Below are positions 6,648 through 12,420 of a stretch of DNA of 12,420 bases, piece after piece. The stretch spans positions 1 through 12,420 of the forward strand of contig CANMXH010000057.1 of NCBI GenBank assembly GCA_947501315.1. Direction: 5' to 3'. The notes beneath the pieces were generated by a model. The model worked only from the letters and a program-made list of their open reading frames with translations, ran no database searches and was not told the origin of the DNA. Within the stretch, counting starts at the first letter, position 1, and the number at the start of each line of letters is the position of its first letter. The position numbers and the translations under genes are program-made. This stretch comes from Caulobacteraceae bacterium (GTDB lineage: Bacteria > Pseudomonadota > Alphaproteobacteria > Caulobacterales > Caulobacteraceae).

Positions 6648-7778
6648 ATGACCACTCTGGACGAACTTCTGCATCCGATCACGCGCGACCGGTTCGATGC
6701 GGACTACAATGACCGAAAGCCGCTGCACATTCCCGCAGAAGCCGGAGCCCCCAAGCGCTCGATTCTGGACTGGGCCCGGTTCAACGCCCTGCTGGACCAG
6801 AGCTCGATCTGGACCGCGCAAAGCCTCAAAATGGTCTTCAACGGCAAGCCCATCCCGCCGGAACAGTATTGTGTCGAGGCGCGGTCGCAGTCGGGCGTGG
6901 CCCTGCGGCCGTCGCCCGCGAAGGTCCAGAACCTGCTGGCCATGGGCGCCAGCGTCATCGCAGGAGACGTCCAGGAGCTGACGCCGGAGCTACGCGCGCT
7001 GTCGCATCGGCTGGGCCGTGATTTCGCCGGGCTGGTCGGCGCCAATGTCTATTGCTCCTTCGGCGGGGTGCAGGCCTTCGACACCCATTTCGATCTGCAT
7101 CATGTCTTCGCCGTCCAGGTGGAAGGCGAGAAGACCTGGCGGCTGTACGAGAACCGCGCCGAGGCGCCGGTGAGCTTTCCGGTCGACGACGCCGAAGCCC
7201 GGCGCTGGTTCGCCCAGACGCGCGGCCCGCTGATGACCGAGGTCAGAATGCAGCCGGGCGATGTGCTCTACCTGCCGCGCGGCTGGTATCATGACGCCCT
7301 CGCCACCGAGGGTGCGTCGCTGCATGTGACCTTTTCGGTGAGTCCGCTCTACGGGCGGGTGCTTTTCGGCCTGCTCGAGTCCGCAGCCATGCAGGACCCC
7401 GCCTTCCGTCAATGGCTCGCCCCGGGAACCGATGGCGGCGTGCGGCTCGCCCGGCAACTGGCGGACCTTGGCCGCCGCCTGGCCGAGCTGTCAGCCCTGC
7501 CCGCCTTCCGCGACGAGGTCCTGATGGCCCAGGAGCGCCTCGTGCCGCGCGGGACGGCCTATGGGCTGCCGGCGCGGGCGAGCCTGACCCTGTATCGACC
7601 GACCGGCCTGAGGTCGCCAAAGGTGGAAGGTCCCGCAAGGGTCGCGATCGAATGGGCCACAGGCCAGACGCAGTTCGCCCTGGAAGACGTCATCGCCCAA
7701 TTCGACTTCATCTCCGAACCGGCACTGAGAGACGCCTTTGAGTCCGCCATCGGGCTCGGTGTGTTCAAGGCGCTCTGA
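6648..7778 (+). CDS. JmjC/cupin-4 family oxygenase, paralogue 1
   Basis: A 376-residue protein of the cupin-4/JmjC family, whose characterised members (E. coli YcfD/RoxA, human MINA53 and NO66) are Fe(II)/2-oxoglutarate-dependent hydroxylases of ribosomal proteins; YcfD is of nearly the same length. The iron ligands are intact: His147 and Asp149 in DTHFDLHHVF and His215 in GWYHDALA, on the conserved strand GDVLYLPRGWYHD. The C-terminal ~60 residues look like the winged-helix domain that closes this family. YcfD acts on an arginine of ribosomal protein L16, but the substrate here cannot be read from sequence. It is first in a plus-strand group with its paralogue and GluQRS, 49 bp apart from the paralogue. 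The ATG is supported by the promoter geometry and by alignment with the paralogue. Confidence 0.88.
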   Translation: MTTLDELLHPITRDRFDADYNDRKPLHIPAEAGAPKRSILDWARFNALLDQSSIWTAQSLKMVFNGKPIPPEQYCVEARSQSGVALRPSPAKVQNLLAMGASVIAGDVQELTPELRALSHRLGRDFAGLVGANVYCSFGGVQAFDTHFDLHHVFAVQVEGEKTWRLYENRAEAPVSFPVDDAEARRWFAQTRGPLMTEVRMQPGDVLYLPRGWYHDALATEGASLHVTFSVSPLYGRVLFGLLESAAMQDPAFRQWLAPGTDGGVRLARQLADLGRRLAELSALPAFRDEVLMAQERLVPRGTAYGLPARASLTLYRPTGLRSPKVEGPARVAIEWATGQTQFALEDVIAQFDFISEPALRDAFESAIGLGVFKAL

Positions 7779-7791
7779 AGACACAGCCGCA

Positions 7792-7820
7792 TCGACAGCG
7801 GGCGGCGGGCATCATAGTTG
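7792..7820 (+). promoter_or_regulatory. Promoter of cupin 2, predicted (near-)leaderless
   Basis: TCGACA (7792-7797), a 17-base spacer and TAGTTG (7815-7820). This is the same -35 sequence, spacer length and distance to ATG (7 versus 6 bases) as upstream of cupin 1, although the spacer sequence has diverged and the -10 is weaker. Conservation of geometry suggests it is functional. The expected +1 is 7827, one base before the ATG, with no Shine-Dalgarno present. Confidence 0.5.
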
Positions 7821-7827
7821 TTCGGCC

Positions 7828-8961
7828 ATGCACAGCCTCGACAACCTTCTGCATCCGATCTCGCCCGAGCATTTCCTTGGCGAGTACGTTGGCCGAAAGC
7901 CGCTGCATATTCCGGCCTCAGGCGACGGCGGAAAGGCGGCCATTCTCACCTGGCCCGACTTCAACCGGCTGCTGGGTCAGGGCTCGCTCTGGACATCGGC
8001 CCATCTGCGGTTGATGCGGAACTATGTGGCGGTACCCCCCGACCAGTACTGCCATCCGGTCGCGACGCCGCAGGGCGAAGTCCTTCGACCCTGGCCGCAG
8101 AAGGTCGAGGTATTCCTGTCCGCCGGTGCCAGCCTGATCGCCAATGACGTCCTCTCCATCCACGAACCGCTGATGCGGATCGGGGAAACGCTGTCGCGGA
8201 CCTTCGCTGCCAGCATCGGTGCCAACATCTACTGCTCTTTCCGGGGCGTTCAGGCCTTCGGTACGCATTTCGACAACCACGACGTCATCGTCATCCAGAC
8301 CGGCGGTACCAAGGTCTGGAATCTGTATGAAAGCCGTGCCGACAATCCGGTCGAGAACTTCCCCGACGACGACGCAACGCGGCGCTGGTTTGAACAGACT
8401 CGCGGGGCCCTGATGCAGCAAGTGACGATGCAGCCCGGCGACGTGCTGTATCTCCCGCGCGGCTGGTACCATGACGCCCTGGCGACCGACGGTCCGTCTT
8501 TGCACGTCACCTTTGCGATCACGCCCCTGCATGGTCGCACCCTGCTGGCCCTGCTGAACCTCGAGGCAATGAAGGACCCTGCCTATCGCGCCTTCGCACC
8601 ACCGGCGACGGGAGACGGCGGCGCAGCTCTGGCCGCCCACCTTGTCGAATACAGTCAGATCCTCGCCCGGATCGCCGCCTCCCCGGCGTTCGCAGAGGAG
8701 GTCGCCAGATCCCAGACCCGGATGACGCCGCGGCCACCCTCCTTCACCTTGCCGGAGCGCAAGCCGATCACCCTGATCCGGACGACCGGGCGGTCCTTCC
8801 CCGACTGTTCGAACACGGTGCGGGAGATCTATGACTGGGCCATTTCGGAGCGGCAGTTCGCCCTGGAGGACATGGTCGCCCATTTCCAGTCCCTGTCCGA
8901 GGATGATGTACGCGCCAGCGTCGCCGCAGCAGAGGCCGCCGGGGCCTTGCAGCGGGTCTGA
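7828..8961 (+). CDS. JmjC/cupin-4 family oxygenase, paralogue 2
   Basis: A 377-residue paralogue of the gene just upstream, roughly two-thirds identical by eye over residues 130-230. The iron triad is intact and at identical positions: His147 and Asp149 in GTHFDNHDVIVIQ and His215 in GWYHDALA. The segment after HxD resembles E. coli YcfD (HLDQYDVFIIQ) more closely than does paralogue 1. It is expected to be an Fe(II)/2-oxoglutarate protein hydroxylase, possibly of a ribosomal protein; the two copies differ around the pocket (Leu150/Asn150, His152/Asp152, Asp145/Gly145), so they may have different substrates. The frame is open back to 7738 inside paralogue 1, but ATG 7828 matches the paralogue's start exactly and is chosen. 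Its stop is 8 bp ahead of GluQRS. Confidence 0.88.
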   Translation: MHSLDNLLHPISPEHFLGEYVGRKPLHIPASGDGGKAAILTWPDFNRLLGQGSLWTSAHLRLMRNYVAVPPDQYCHPVATPQGEVLRPWPQKVEVFLSAGASLIANDVLSIHEPLMRIGETLSRTFAASIGANIYCSFRGVQAFGTHFDNHDVIVIQTGGTKVWNLYESRADNPVENFPDDDATRRWFEQTRGALMQQVTMQPGDVLYLPRGWYHDALATDGPSLHVTFAITPLHGRTLLALLNLEAMKDPAYRAFAPPATGDGGAALAAHLVEYSQILARIAASPAFAEEVARSQTRMTPRPPSFTLPERKPITLIRTTGRSFPDCSNTVREIYDWAISERQFALEDMVAHFQSLSEDDVRASVAAAEAAGALQRV

Positions 8962-8969
8962 GGGCGGTC

Positions 8970-9821
8970 GTGGGCTTCGTCACCCGTTTCGCGCCCTCAC
9001 CGACCGGCCGGCTGCACCGCGGCCACGCCTTTGCCGCCCTGACCGCTTGGCGCGCCGCCGGCGAGGTCGGGGGACGTTTTCTGCTCCGGATCGAGGATAT
9101 CGACCCGATCCGCTGCCAGCCGGCCTTTGAGGACGCCATTGTCGAGGATCTGGCATGGCTGGGGCTGGCCTGGGACGGGCCGGTTCGCCGCCAGTCAGAA
9201 CACCTGACCGACTATGCGGCCGTGATAGACGACCTGAACCGGAGAGGTCTGCTCTATCGCTGTTTCCGTACGCGCAAGGATATCCTCGACGCTATCGGCG
9301 ATGCACCGCACGGCCCGGTCGAGGCGGCGCGGCACGGCCCGCATCCGGCAGACGAGGAGGCGGCGATGCTGGCACAGGGCCGTGCCTTCGCCTGGCGGCT
9401 GTCCCTGGATCGCGCCCGGGAGGCCTTGGGTGAAGTCGCCTGGCGGGCGCTGGCCTTCATCGAGGAGGGCCTGGGGCCGAACGGCGAGCGCGGCCTGATC
9501 AAGGTTCGACCGGAGACGGCCGGCGACGTGATTCTGGCCCGCAAGGACGTCGGGGCGGCCTATCATTTGGCCGTGACGCACGATGACGCCCTGCAGGGCG
9601 TGACCCACGTCGTCCGCGGCGAGGACCTGTTCGAAGCAACCCATGTGCAGGTGCTGATCCAGACACTGATGGGCTGGCCCACACCGGCCTATCGCCACCA
9701 CCGCCTGCTGGTCGGGCCGGATGGCAGGCGTTATGCCAAGCGCGACCGGTCGGTGACGCTGGCGGAGCTCAGGGCCGGCGGTCTGGACGCCGGGACCCTG
9801 CGGGCCGAACTGGGCTTTTGA
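8970..9821 (+). CDS. gluQ: Glutamyl-Q tRNA(Asp) synthetase
   Basis: A 283-residue truncated glutamyl-tRNA synthetase lacking the anticodon-binding domain. GluQRS activates glutamate and attaches it to queuosine at position 34 of tRNA(Asp), not to the tRNA end. Class I signatures are present: FAPSPTGRLHRGH (residues 7-19, the HIGH motif as HRGH), LRIEDIDPIRC (39-49), AYHLAVTHDDALQGVTHVVRGEDL (197-220 region) and the KMSKS counterpart AKRDRS (256-261). The length is right for GluQRS and far too short for GltX. The E. coli enzyme binds zinc with a CxC plus later Tyr and Cys; here only Cys98 remains in LLYRCFRTRK and no other cysteine follows it, so the zinc site appears lost. The start is GTG, 8 bp after the cupin 2 stop, with GAGGG overlapping that stop as ribosome-binding site. 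Confidence 0.93.
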   Translation: MGFVTRFAPSPTGRLHRGHAFAALTAWRAAGEVGGRFLLRIEDIDPIRCQPAFEDAIVEDLAWLGLAWDGPVRRQSEHLTDYAAVIDDLNRRGLLYRCFRTRKDILDAIGDAPHGPVEAARHGPHPADEEAAMLAQGRAFAWRLSLDRAREALGEVAWRALAFIEEGLGPNGERGLIKVRPETAGDVILARKDVGAAYHLAVTHDDALQGVTHVVRGEDLFEATHVQVLIQTLMGWPTPAYRHHRLLVGPDGRRYAKRDRSVTLAELRAGGLDAGTLRAELGF

Positions 9822-10568
9822 TCAGGGTGCCAACCTCCCGTTCGCCTCGGGGGCGCGGAAGACCAGGTCATTGTCCGGCGCCTCGGCCGCCGCACCGGGA
9901 CCGCCGATGGACCGCAGGATGTGGCGGATGATGTTGAGGCGGGCCGACTTCTTGTCGTCGGTGGCCACCACGGTCCAGGGCGCGTGGTTGTGGTCGGTAT
10001 CGTCCAGCATCCGGTCGCGCGCCTTGCTGTACTCCTTCCACCGGGCCTGGGCCTCGGCATCCAGCGGCGAGACCTTGAACCGTTTGAGCGGATCCTTGAC
10101 CCGCTCGGCCAGACGGCGCGCCTGCTCGGCCTTGGAGATGTCCAGCCAGAGCTTGATCAAGACAATGCCGTCGTCGACGAGGATGCGCTCGAACGCCGGG
10201 GCGTCCGAGAGAAACTGCTCATACTGCGCCGGCGTGCAGAAGCCCATCACCGGCTCGACCCCGCCGCGGTTGTACCAGGAGCGGTTGAACAGCACGGTCT
10301 CGCTGTCGGCCGGCAGGTGCGGGACATAGCGCTGGAAATACCACTGGCTGGTCTCGCGCTCGGTCGGCCTGGGCAGGGCAACGACCCGGGTCTGGCGCGG
10401 CGACATGTATTCGGTGATGCGCTTGATCGCGCCGTCCTTGCCGGCGGAGTCGCGGCCCTCGAAGATGATCAGGGTCTTGCGGCCCTGTTCGATGGTCCAG
10501 TGCTGGGCCTCGACCAGCAGGATCTGAAGGCGTTCCAGTTCGGCCTCATAGGGTTCCGGCTTGCTCAC
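9822..10568 (-). CDS. ppk2: Polyphosphate kinase 2 (PPK2)
   Basis: A 248-residue cytosolic kinase that transfers phosphate between inorganic polyphosphate and nucleotides. Walker A is GRDSAGKDG (residues 38-46), the Walker B region is FNRSWYNRGGVEPVMG (94-109), and the lid segment KDPLKRFKVSPLD is at 158-170; all are standard for single-domain PPK2. These make it either a nucleoside-diphosphate kinase (class I) or another PPK2 class, which motifs alone do not settle. The frame is open to an upstream GTG at 10622, but that codon has no ribosome-binding site and would add an Ala/Pro-rich leader. GTG 10568 is preceded by GGAGAG with 5-base spacing and gives MSKPEPYEAELERLQ, so it is preferred. 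The gene is convergent with gluQ, and its stop abuts the gluQ stop with no bases between. Confidence 0.93.
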   Translation of the reverse strand: MSKPEPYEAELERLQILLVEAQHWTIEQGRKTLIIFEGRDSAGKDGAIKRITEYMSPRQTRVVALPRPTERETSQWYFQRYVPHLPADSETVLFNRSWYNRGGVEPVMGFCTPAQYEQFLSDAPAFERILVDDGIVLIKLWLDISKAEQARRLAERVKDPLKRFKVSPLDAEAQARWKEYSKARDRMLDDTDHNHAPWTVVATDDKKSARLNIIRHILRSIGGPGAAAEAPDNDLVFRAPEANGRLAP

Positions 10569-10573
10569 GGGCG

Positions 10574-10579
10574 CTCTCC
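10574..10579 (-). promoter_or_regulatory. Ribosome-binding site deciding the ppk2 start
   Basis: GGAGAG on the minus strand, five bases before GTG 10568. It is the only good Shine-Dalgarno near the 5' end of the frame, and it favours the shorter 248-residue protein over the 266-residue alternative beginning at GTG 10622. Confidence 0.7.
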
Positions 10580-10709
10580 AGACGTCAGGCGGATCAGTCT
10601 GGGCCGGAGCGGCAGCGGCCACAAGGTGAACGCCCGTTTACCGGCCGCAGTCGCGTGGGGCGCACGGCATCTTCCGCCCGCCGACGACGCGGCGTAAGGC
10701 AGGCCCCTT

Positions 10710-11468
10710 ATGCGACGTGATTTTGCCGATTTCTGGAACCTGCTGTGGGAGCTGGCGCTCGGCGTCTGCGCGGCCTTTGCCCTGCTCAACCTGTTGGCCC
10801 CGCAGCAGGACCTGCCGTGGAAGCCGCTGGACCTCAGCCAGCCGATCGGCACGGCGACGGCGGCCAAGGTGGCGGATTTCGTCCTGCCCCCGACCGCTGC
10901 CCCGGAAGAGATCACCGCCGTCACCGGGGCCTGTATGCAGGTGCTGCGCGAGGCCGGGGTCGAGGTCGAGCGGGCCCCGGACCGCGACGACGGCGGCTTC
11001 TGCGTCGTGCGCGGGGCGGTGCGGATCACCGGCGGGGCCGTCACCCCCCTGCCCGGAAATCCGGTCCTGCAGTGCCCGCTGGCGGTGCGGTACGTCATCT
11101 GGGAGCGCCAGGTGCTGCAGCCGGCGGCTGAGGCGACCTTCGGCAGCCGGGTCGCCAGCCTGAACGATGTGGGCAGCTACAGCTGCCGGCGCATCTATGG
11201 CCAGACCAGTCCCAAGGCCCGGCCCAGCGAGCATGCGCGGGCCAATGCGCTGGATATCGGCGGGGTGACGCTGGAGGACGGGCGGCGGATTTCGGTGCTG
11301 GAGGACTGGCCCGGCGACGGGCCGCGCGGACCGGAGGGACGGCGCTTCCTGACGCGGGTCCGCGAGGGGGCCTGCCGGGTCTTCTCGACCGTTCTGGGCC
11401 CAGGCTATAATGCCGCCCACGCCAACCATCTGCATCTGGACGGCGCGCCCCGACCCCTTTGCGCCTGA
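10710..11468 (+). CDS. Extensin-family protein, membrane-anchored
   Basis: A 252-residue protein. One hydrophobic segment at residues ~12-30 (LWELALGVCAAFALLNLLA) acts as an uncleaved signal anchor, putting the rest in the periplasm. The remainder matches the bacterial extensin-like C-terminal domain family: paired cysteines (Cys75, 98, 122, 159, 222, 251) that could form disulphides, and a peptidase-M15-like metal site, SEHARANALDIGG (His175, Asp182) with NHLHLD (His240, His242). Despite the plant name, such bacterial proteins are thought to act on the cell wall; no activity has been shown from the sequence here. It diverges from ppk2 over 141 bp in which I see no clear promoter, and is preceded by a modest AGG ribosome-binding element 6 bases before the ATG. 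Confidence 0.88.
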   Translation: MRRDFADFWNLLWELALGVCAAFALLNLLAPQQDLPWKPLDLSQPIGTATAAKVADFVLPPTAAPEEITAVTGACMQVLREAGVEVERAPDRDDGGFCVVRGAVRITGGAVTPLPGNPVLQCPLAVRYVIWERQVLQPAAEATFGSRVASLNDVGSYSCRRIYGQTSPKARPSEHARANALDIGGVTLEDGRRISVLEDWPGDGPRGPEGRRFLTRVREGACRVFSTVLGPGYNAAHANHLHLDGAPRPLCA

Positions 11469-11476
11469 TTTCCGGA

Positions 11477-11496
11477 CCCCGTTTCGCGCAACGGGG
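11477..11496 (+). terminator. Hairpin after the extensin-family gene
   Basis: A perfect 7-bp stem, CCCCGTT (11477-11483) with AACGGGG (11490-11496) around a 6-base loop, lies 8 bases past the stop codon. No run of T follows (GAATCGGTTT), so termination may be incomplete and some transcripts could run into the csp leader. Confidence 0.4.
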
Positions 11497-11510
11497 GAAT
11501 CGGTTTGCGG

Positions 11511-11539
11511 TTGACCGACCCGGAATTGCGCGAGAGAAA
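11511..11539 (+). promoter_or_regulatory. Candidate csp promoter
   Basis: TTGACC (11511-11516) matches five of six bases of the -35 consensus; with a 17-base spacer the -10 would be GAGAAA (11534-11539), a poor match. If real, it gives a 5' leader of about 125 bases, in the range known for cold-inducible csp genes. A GANTC site (11497-11501) lies just upstream. Confidence 0.3.
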
Positions 11540-11545
11540 GTCAGC

Positions 11546-11670
11546 GCAGTCCGGATTTCGCGCGGCCTCCACACCCGTGCTCGCTCCTTCACCGAATGAG
11601 CTCGTCCAGATGGGCTGACGGGTGTCCCTCGAGGGGCATCTGCCTGGAAAGCGCGTTCAGGAGACGCAAT
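11546..11670 (+). promoter_or_regulatory. Structured 5' leader of the csp gene
   Basis: This non-coding stretch contains two inverted repeats that cannot both form as nested hairpins: ACACCCGT (11571-11578) with ACGGGTGT (11618-11625), and CAGATG (11607-11612) with CATCTG (11637-11642). The second pair encloses the right arm of the first. A Shine-Dalgarno AGGAG lies at 11659-11663, 7 bases before the ATG. Long leaders that refold with temperature control E. coli cspA; whether this one does so is inference. Confidence 0.4.
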
Positions 11671-11874
11671 ATGGCGACCGGCACGGTCAAGTGGTTCAAC
11701 CCGACGAAGGGTTTCGGCTTCATCCAGCCCGATGGCGGCGGTCAGGACGTTTTCGTCCACATCACCGCAGTCCAGAAGGCGGGCCTGCAAGGGCTCGATG
11801 AGAACGCCAAGGTGTCCTACGAGCTGGAATCCCAGCGCGGCAAGACCTCGGCGGTGGATCTGAAGCTGGTCTGA
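11671..11874 (+). CDS. CspA-type cold-shock protein
   Basis: A 67-residue single cold-shock domain, an OB-fold RNA/single-stranded DNA chaperone of the cytoplasm. MATGTVKWFNPTKGFGFIQP contains RNP1 (KGFGFI, residues 13-18), and RNP2 is VFVHI (27-31). Length and sequence are typical of alphaproteobacterial CspA proteins; whether it is cold-induced or constitutive cannot be told from the protein. The frame is open upstream to an ATG at 11596, but the family start and the AGGAG with 7-base spacing both point to ATG 11671. It is a single-gene unit ended by a strong terminator. Confidence 0.97.
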   Translation: MATGTVKWFNPTKGFGFIQPDGGGQDVFVHITAVQKAGLQGLDENAKVSYELESQRGKTSAVDLKLV

Positions 11875-11891
11875 GACCACCGACAAAAACA

Positions 11892-12420
11892 TCATGAGAC
11901 GGGCGCGGCGGCTTCGGCTTCCGCGTCCGTTTTCGTTTTGGCCGCGGTCGTCGACCCTTCGGGATCTCCCGACCCGGAGCCTGTCCTCGGGCCGACCGAA
12001 GGTCGGACCCGGGGGCGGCCTGGCGGCTTCGCCGCGCTCCACTGCGCGAGAACAATAGCCCCCAGCACCACTCCGCCGCCGATGGCCTGCACCAGGGTCA
12101 GGGTCTCGGCGAAGAGGAGCCAGCCGAGGACGGCGGCGGCGATCGGCTGGATCAGGACGGTGGCGGCGGTCAGGGCCGTCGGCAGCCGGCCCAGCGACCA
12201 GGCCACCCCGCCCTGCCCCACGACATGCACCACCCCCAGACCGACGCAGGCGGCCCAGCCGCCCCATGAGCCGGGCCACACATCCTCGCCCAGCACCAGG
12301 GCCACCAGCAGCAGGCCCGGGGCGGCGATGGCGGTCGACCACAGCATCACCCGCCCGGCCGAATGCGCCCCGCGCGCCCCCTTCACGGCGATGAAATAGC
12401 CCGCGTACCAGAGGGCGGTA
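11892..12420 (-). CDS. EamA/DMT-family transporter (5' partial)
   Basis: The frame runs in from the right edge of the window (reading TALWYAGYFIAVKGA) to a TGA at 11894-11892, so only the C-terminal ~176 residues are seen. They contain about four to five hydrophobic helices with the small-residue pattern and the ALTAATVLIQPIAAAVLGWLLFAE segment characteristic of the second EamA repeat in drug/metabolite exporters of the inner membrane. The last helix ends near base 12030; the final ~44 residues (PPGRPRVRPS onward) are a hydrophilic Pro/Ser/Thr/Lys/Ala tail not expected in this family, encoded by hairpin-rich DNA that includes the csp terminator. Substrate unknown. A GTG at 12386 lies inside the protein and is not its start. 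Confidence 0.85.
   Translation of the reverse strand, partial: TALWYAGYFIAVKGARGAHSAGRVMLWSTAIAAPGLLLVALVLGEDVWPGSWGGWAACVGLGVVHVVGQGGVAWSLGRLPTALTAATVLIQPIAAAVLGWLLFAETLTLVQAIGGGVVLGAIVLAQWSAAKPPGRPRVRPSVGPRTGSGSGDPEGSTTAAKTKTDAEAEAAAPVS
11896..11938 (+). terminator. Intrinsic terminator of the csp gene
   Basis: A 10-bp stem (11899-11908 with 11921-11930, one G-U pair) is capped by an inner GC(UUCG)GC hairpin, so nearly the whole structure stacks, followed by TTTCGTTTT. It starts about 20 bases after the csp stop. It lies inside the 3' end of the convergent EamA frame. Confidence 0.8.

Larger units (their letters stand above)
6611..8961 (+). repeat. Tandem duplication: promoter plus JmjC-cupin gene, two copies
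   Basis: Two diverged direct copies: 6611-7778 and 7790-8961. Similarity starts ahead of the genes: both copies begin CATCGACAG at the same distance (37 and 38 bases) before the ATG, so the duplicated unit seems to have included the promoter. Within the genes, CTTCTGCATCCGATC occurs near the start of both, and the two proteins keep identical numbering of their metal ligands with no net indel through the first ~240 residues. Confidence 0.75.

Noticed and set aside
7738..7827. 30-codon N-terminal extension of cupin 2
   Set aside because: It overlaps the end of cupin 1, is absent from the paralogue, and would place the promoter-like sequence inside the gene.
7918..8883. Minus-strand ORF of 321 codons opposite cupin 2
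   Set aside because: Antisense shadow of a recognised JmjC-cupin gene; no domain signature.
9921..10697. Plus-strand ORF of 258 codons opposite ppk2
   Set aside because: Antisense shadow of PPK2, whose Walker motifs are intact on the minus strand.
11095..12342. Minus-strand ORF of 415 codons spanning extensin, csp and EamA genes
   Set aside because: It crosses three well-supported genes in the wrong frame and its composition is Arg/Gly/Pro-rich, typical of a GC-rich shadow frame.

Overview
The window is GC-rich, densely packed DNA with strong third-position GC bias. The gene set (a TonB-dependent receptor, tandem JmjC-cupin proteins, GluQRS, PPK2, an extensin-family protein, an HNH protein and a small cold-shock protein) and the promoter style fit an alphaproteobacterium of the Caulobacteraceae, possibly Brevundimonas. 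That placement is inference; there is no rRNA or other marker here. I see no tRNA, rRNA, CRISPR array, insertion sequence or phage gene.

Layout. (1) 1-2205, plus: 3' part of a TonB-dependent outer-membrane receptor, closed by a near-ideal intrinsic terminator. (2) 2276-3052, minus: transglutaminase-like protease, then a 257-bp divergent intergenic region. (3) 3310-4518, plus: ferredoxin-reductase-type FAD/NAD(P) oxidoreductase. (4) 4606-6603, minus: AlkA-like DNA glycosylase, UPF0126/TRIC-type membrane protein (coupled by a 4-base GTGA overlap), and a small HNH endonuclease behind a 133-bp gap. (5) 6648-9821, plus: two tandem paralogous JmjC/cupin oxygenases of the ribosomal-oxygenase type, then glutamyl-Q tRNA(Asp) synthetase 8 bp downstream. 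(6) 9822-10568, minus: class PPK2 polyphosphate kinase, whose stop codon directly abuts that of the synthetase. (7) 10710-11468, plus: membrane-anchored extensin-family protein. (8) 11671-11874, plus: CspA-type cold-shock protein with a long structured leader and a strong terminator. (9) 11892-12420, minus: 3' part of an EamA/DMT transporter with an odd low-complexity tail.

Most of this is ordinary chromosomal housekeeping and accessory content, not a mobile island. The most distinctive stretch is 6611-9821. There a duplicated pair of putative protein hydroxylases, each copy with a similar promoter placed so that transcription starts at or next to the ATG (leaderless mRNA), sits directly upstream of a tRNA-modifying enzyme. 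If the cupins act on ribosomal proteins, as their closest characterised relatives do, this would be a small translation-apparatus modification cluster. Other points of interest are a shared palindromic -10 element between the glycosylase and cupin 1, loss of the usual zinc cysteines in GluQRS, mutually exclusive pairings in the csp leader, and hairpin-rich DNA read as the tail of the EamA protein.
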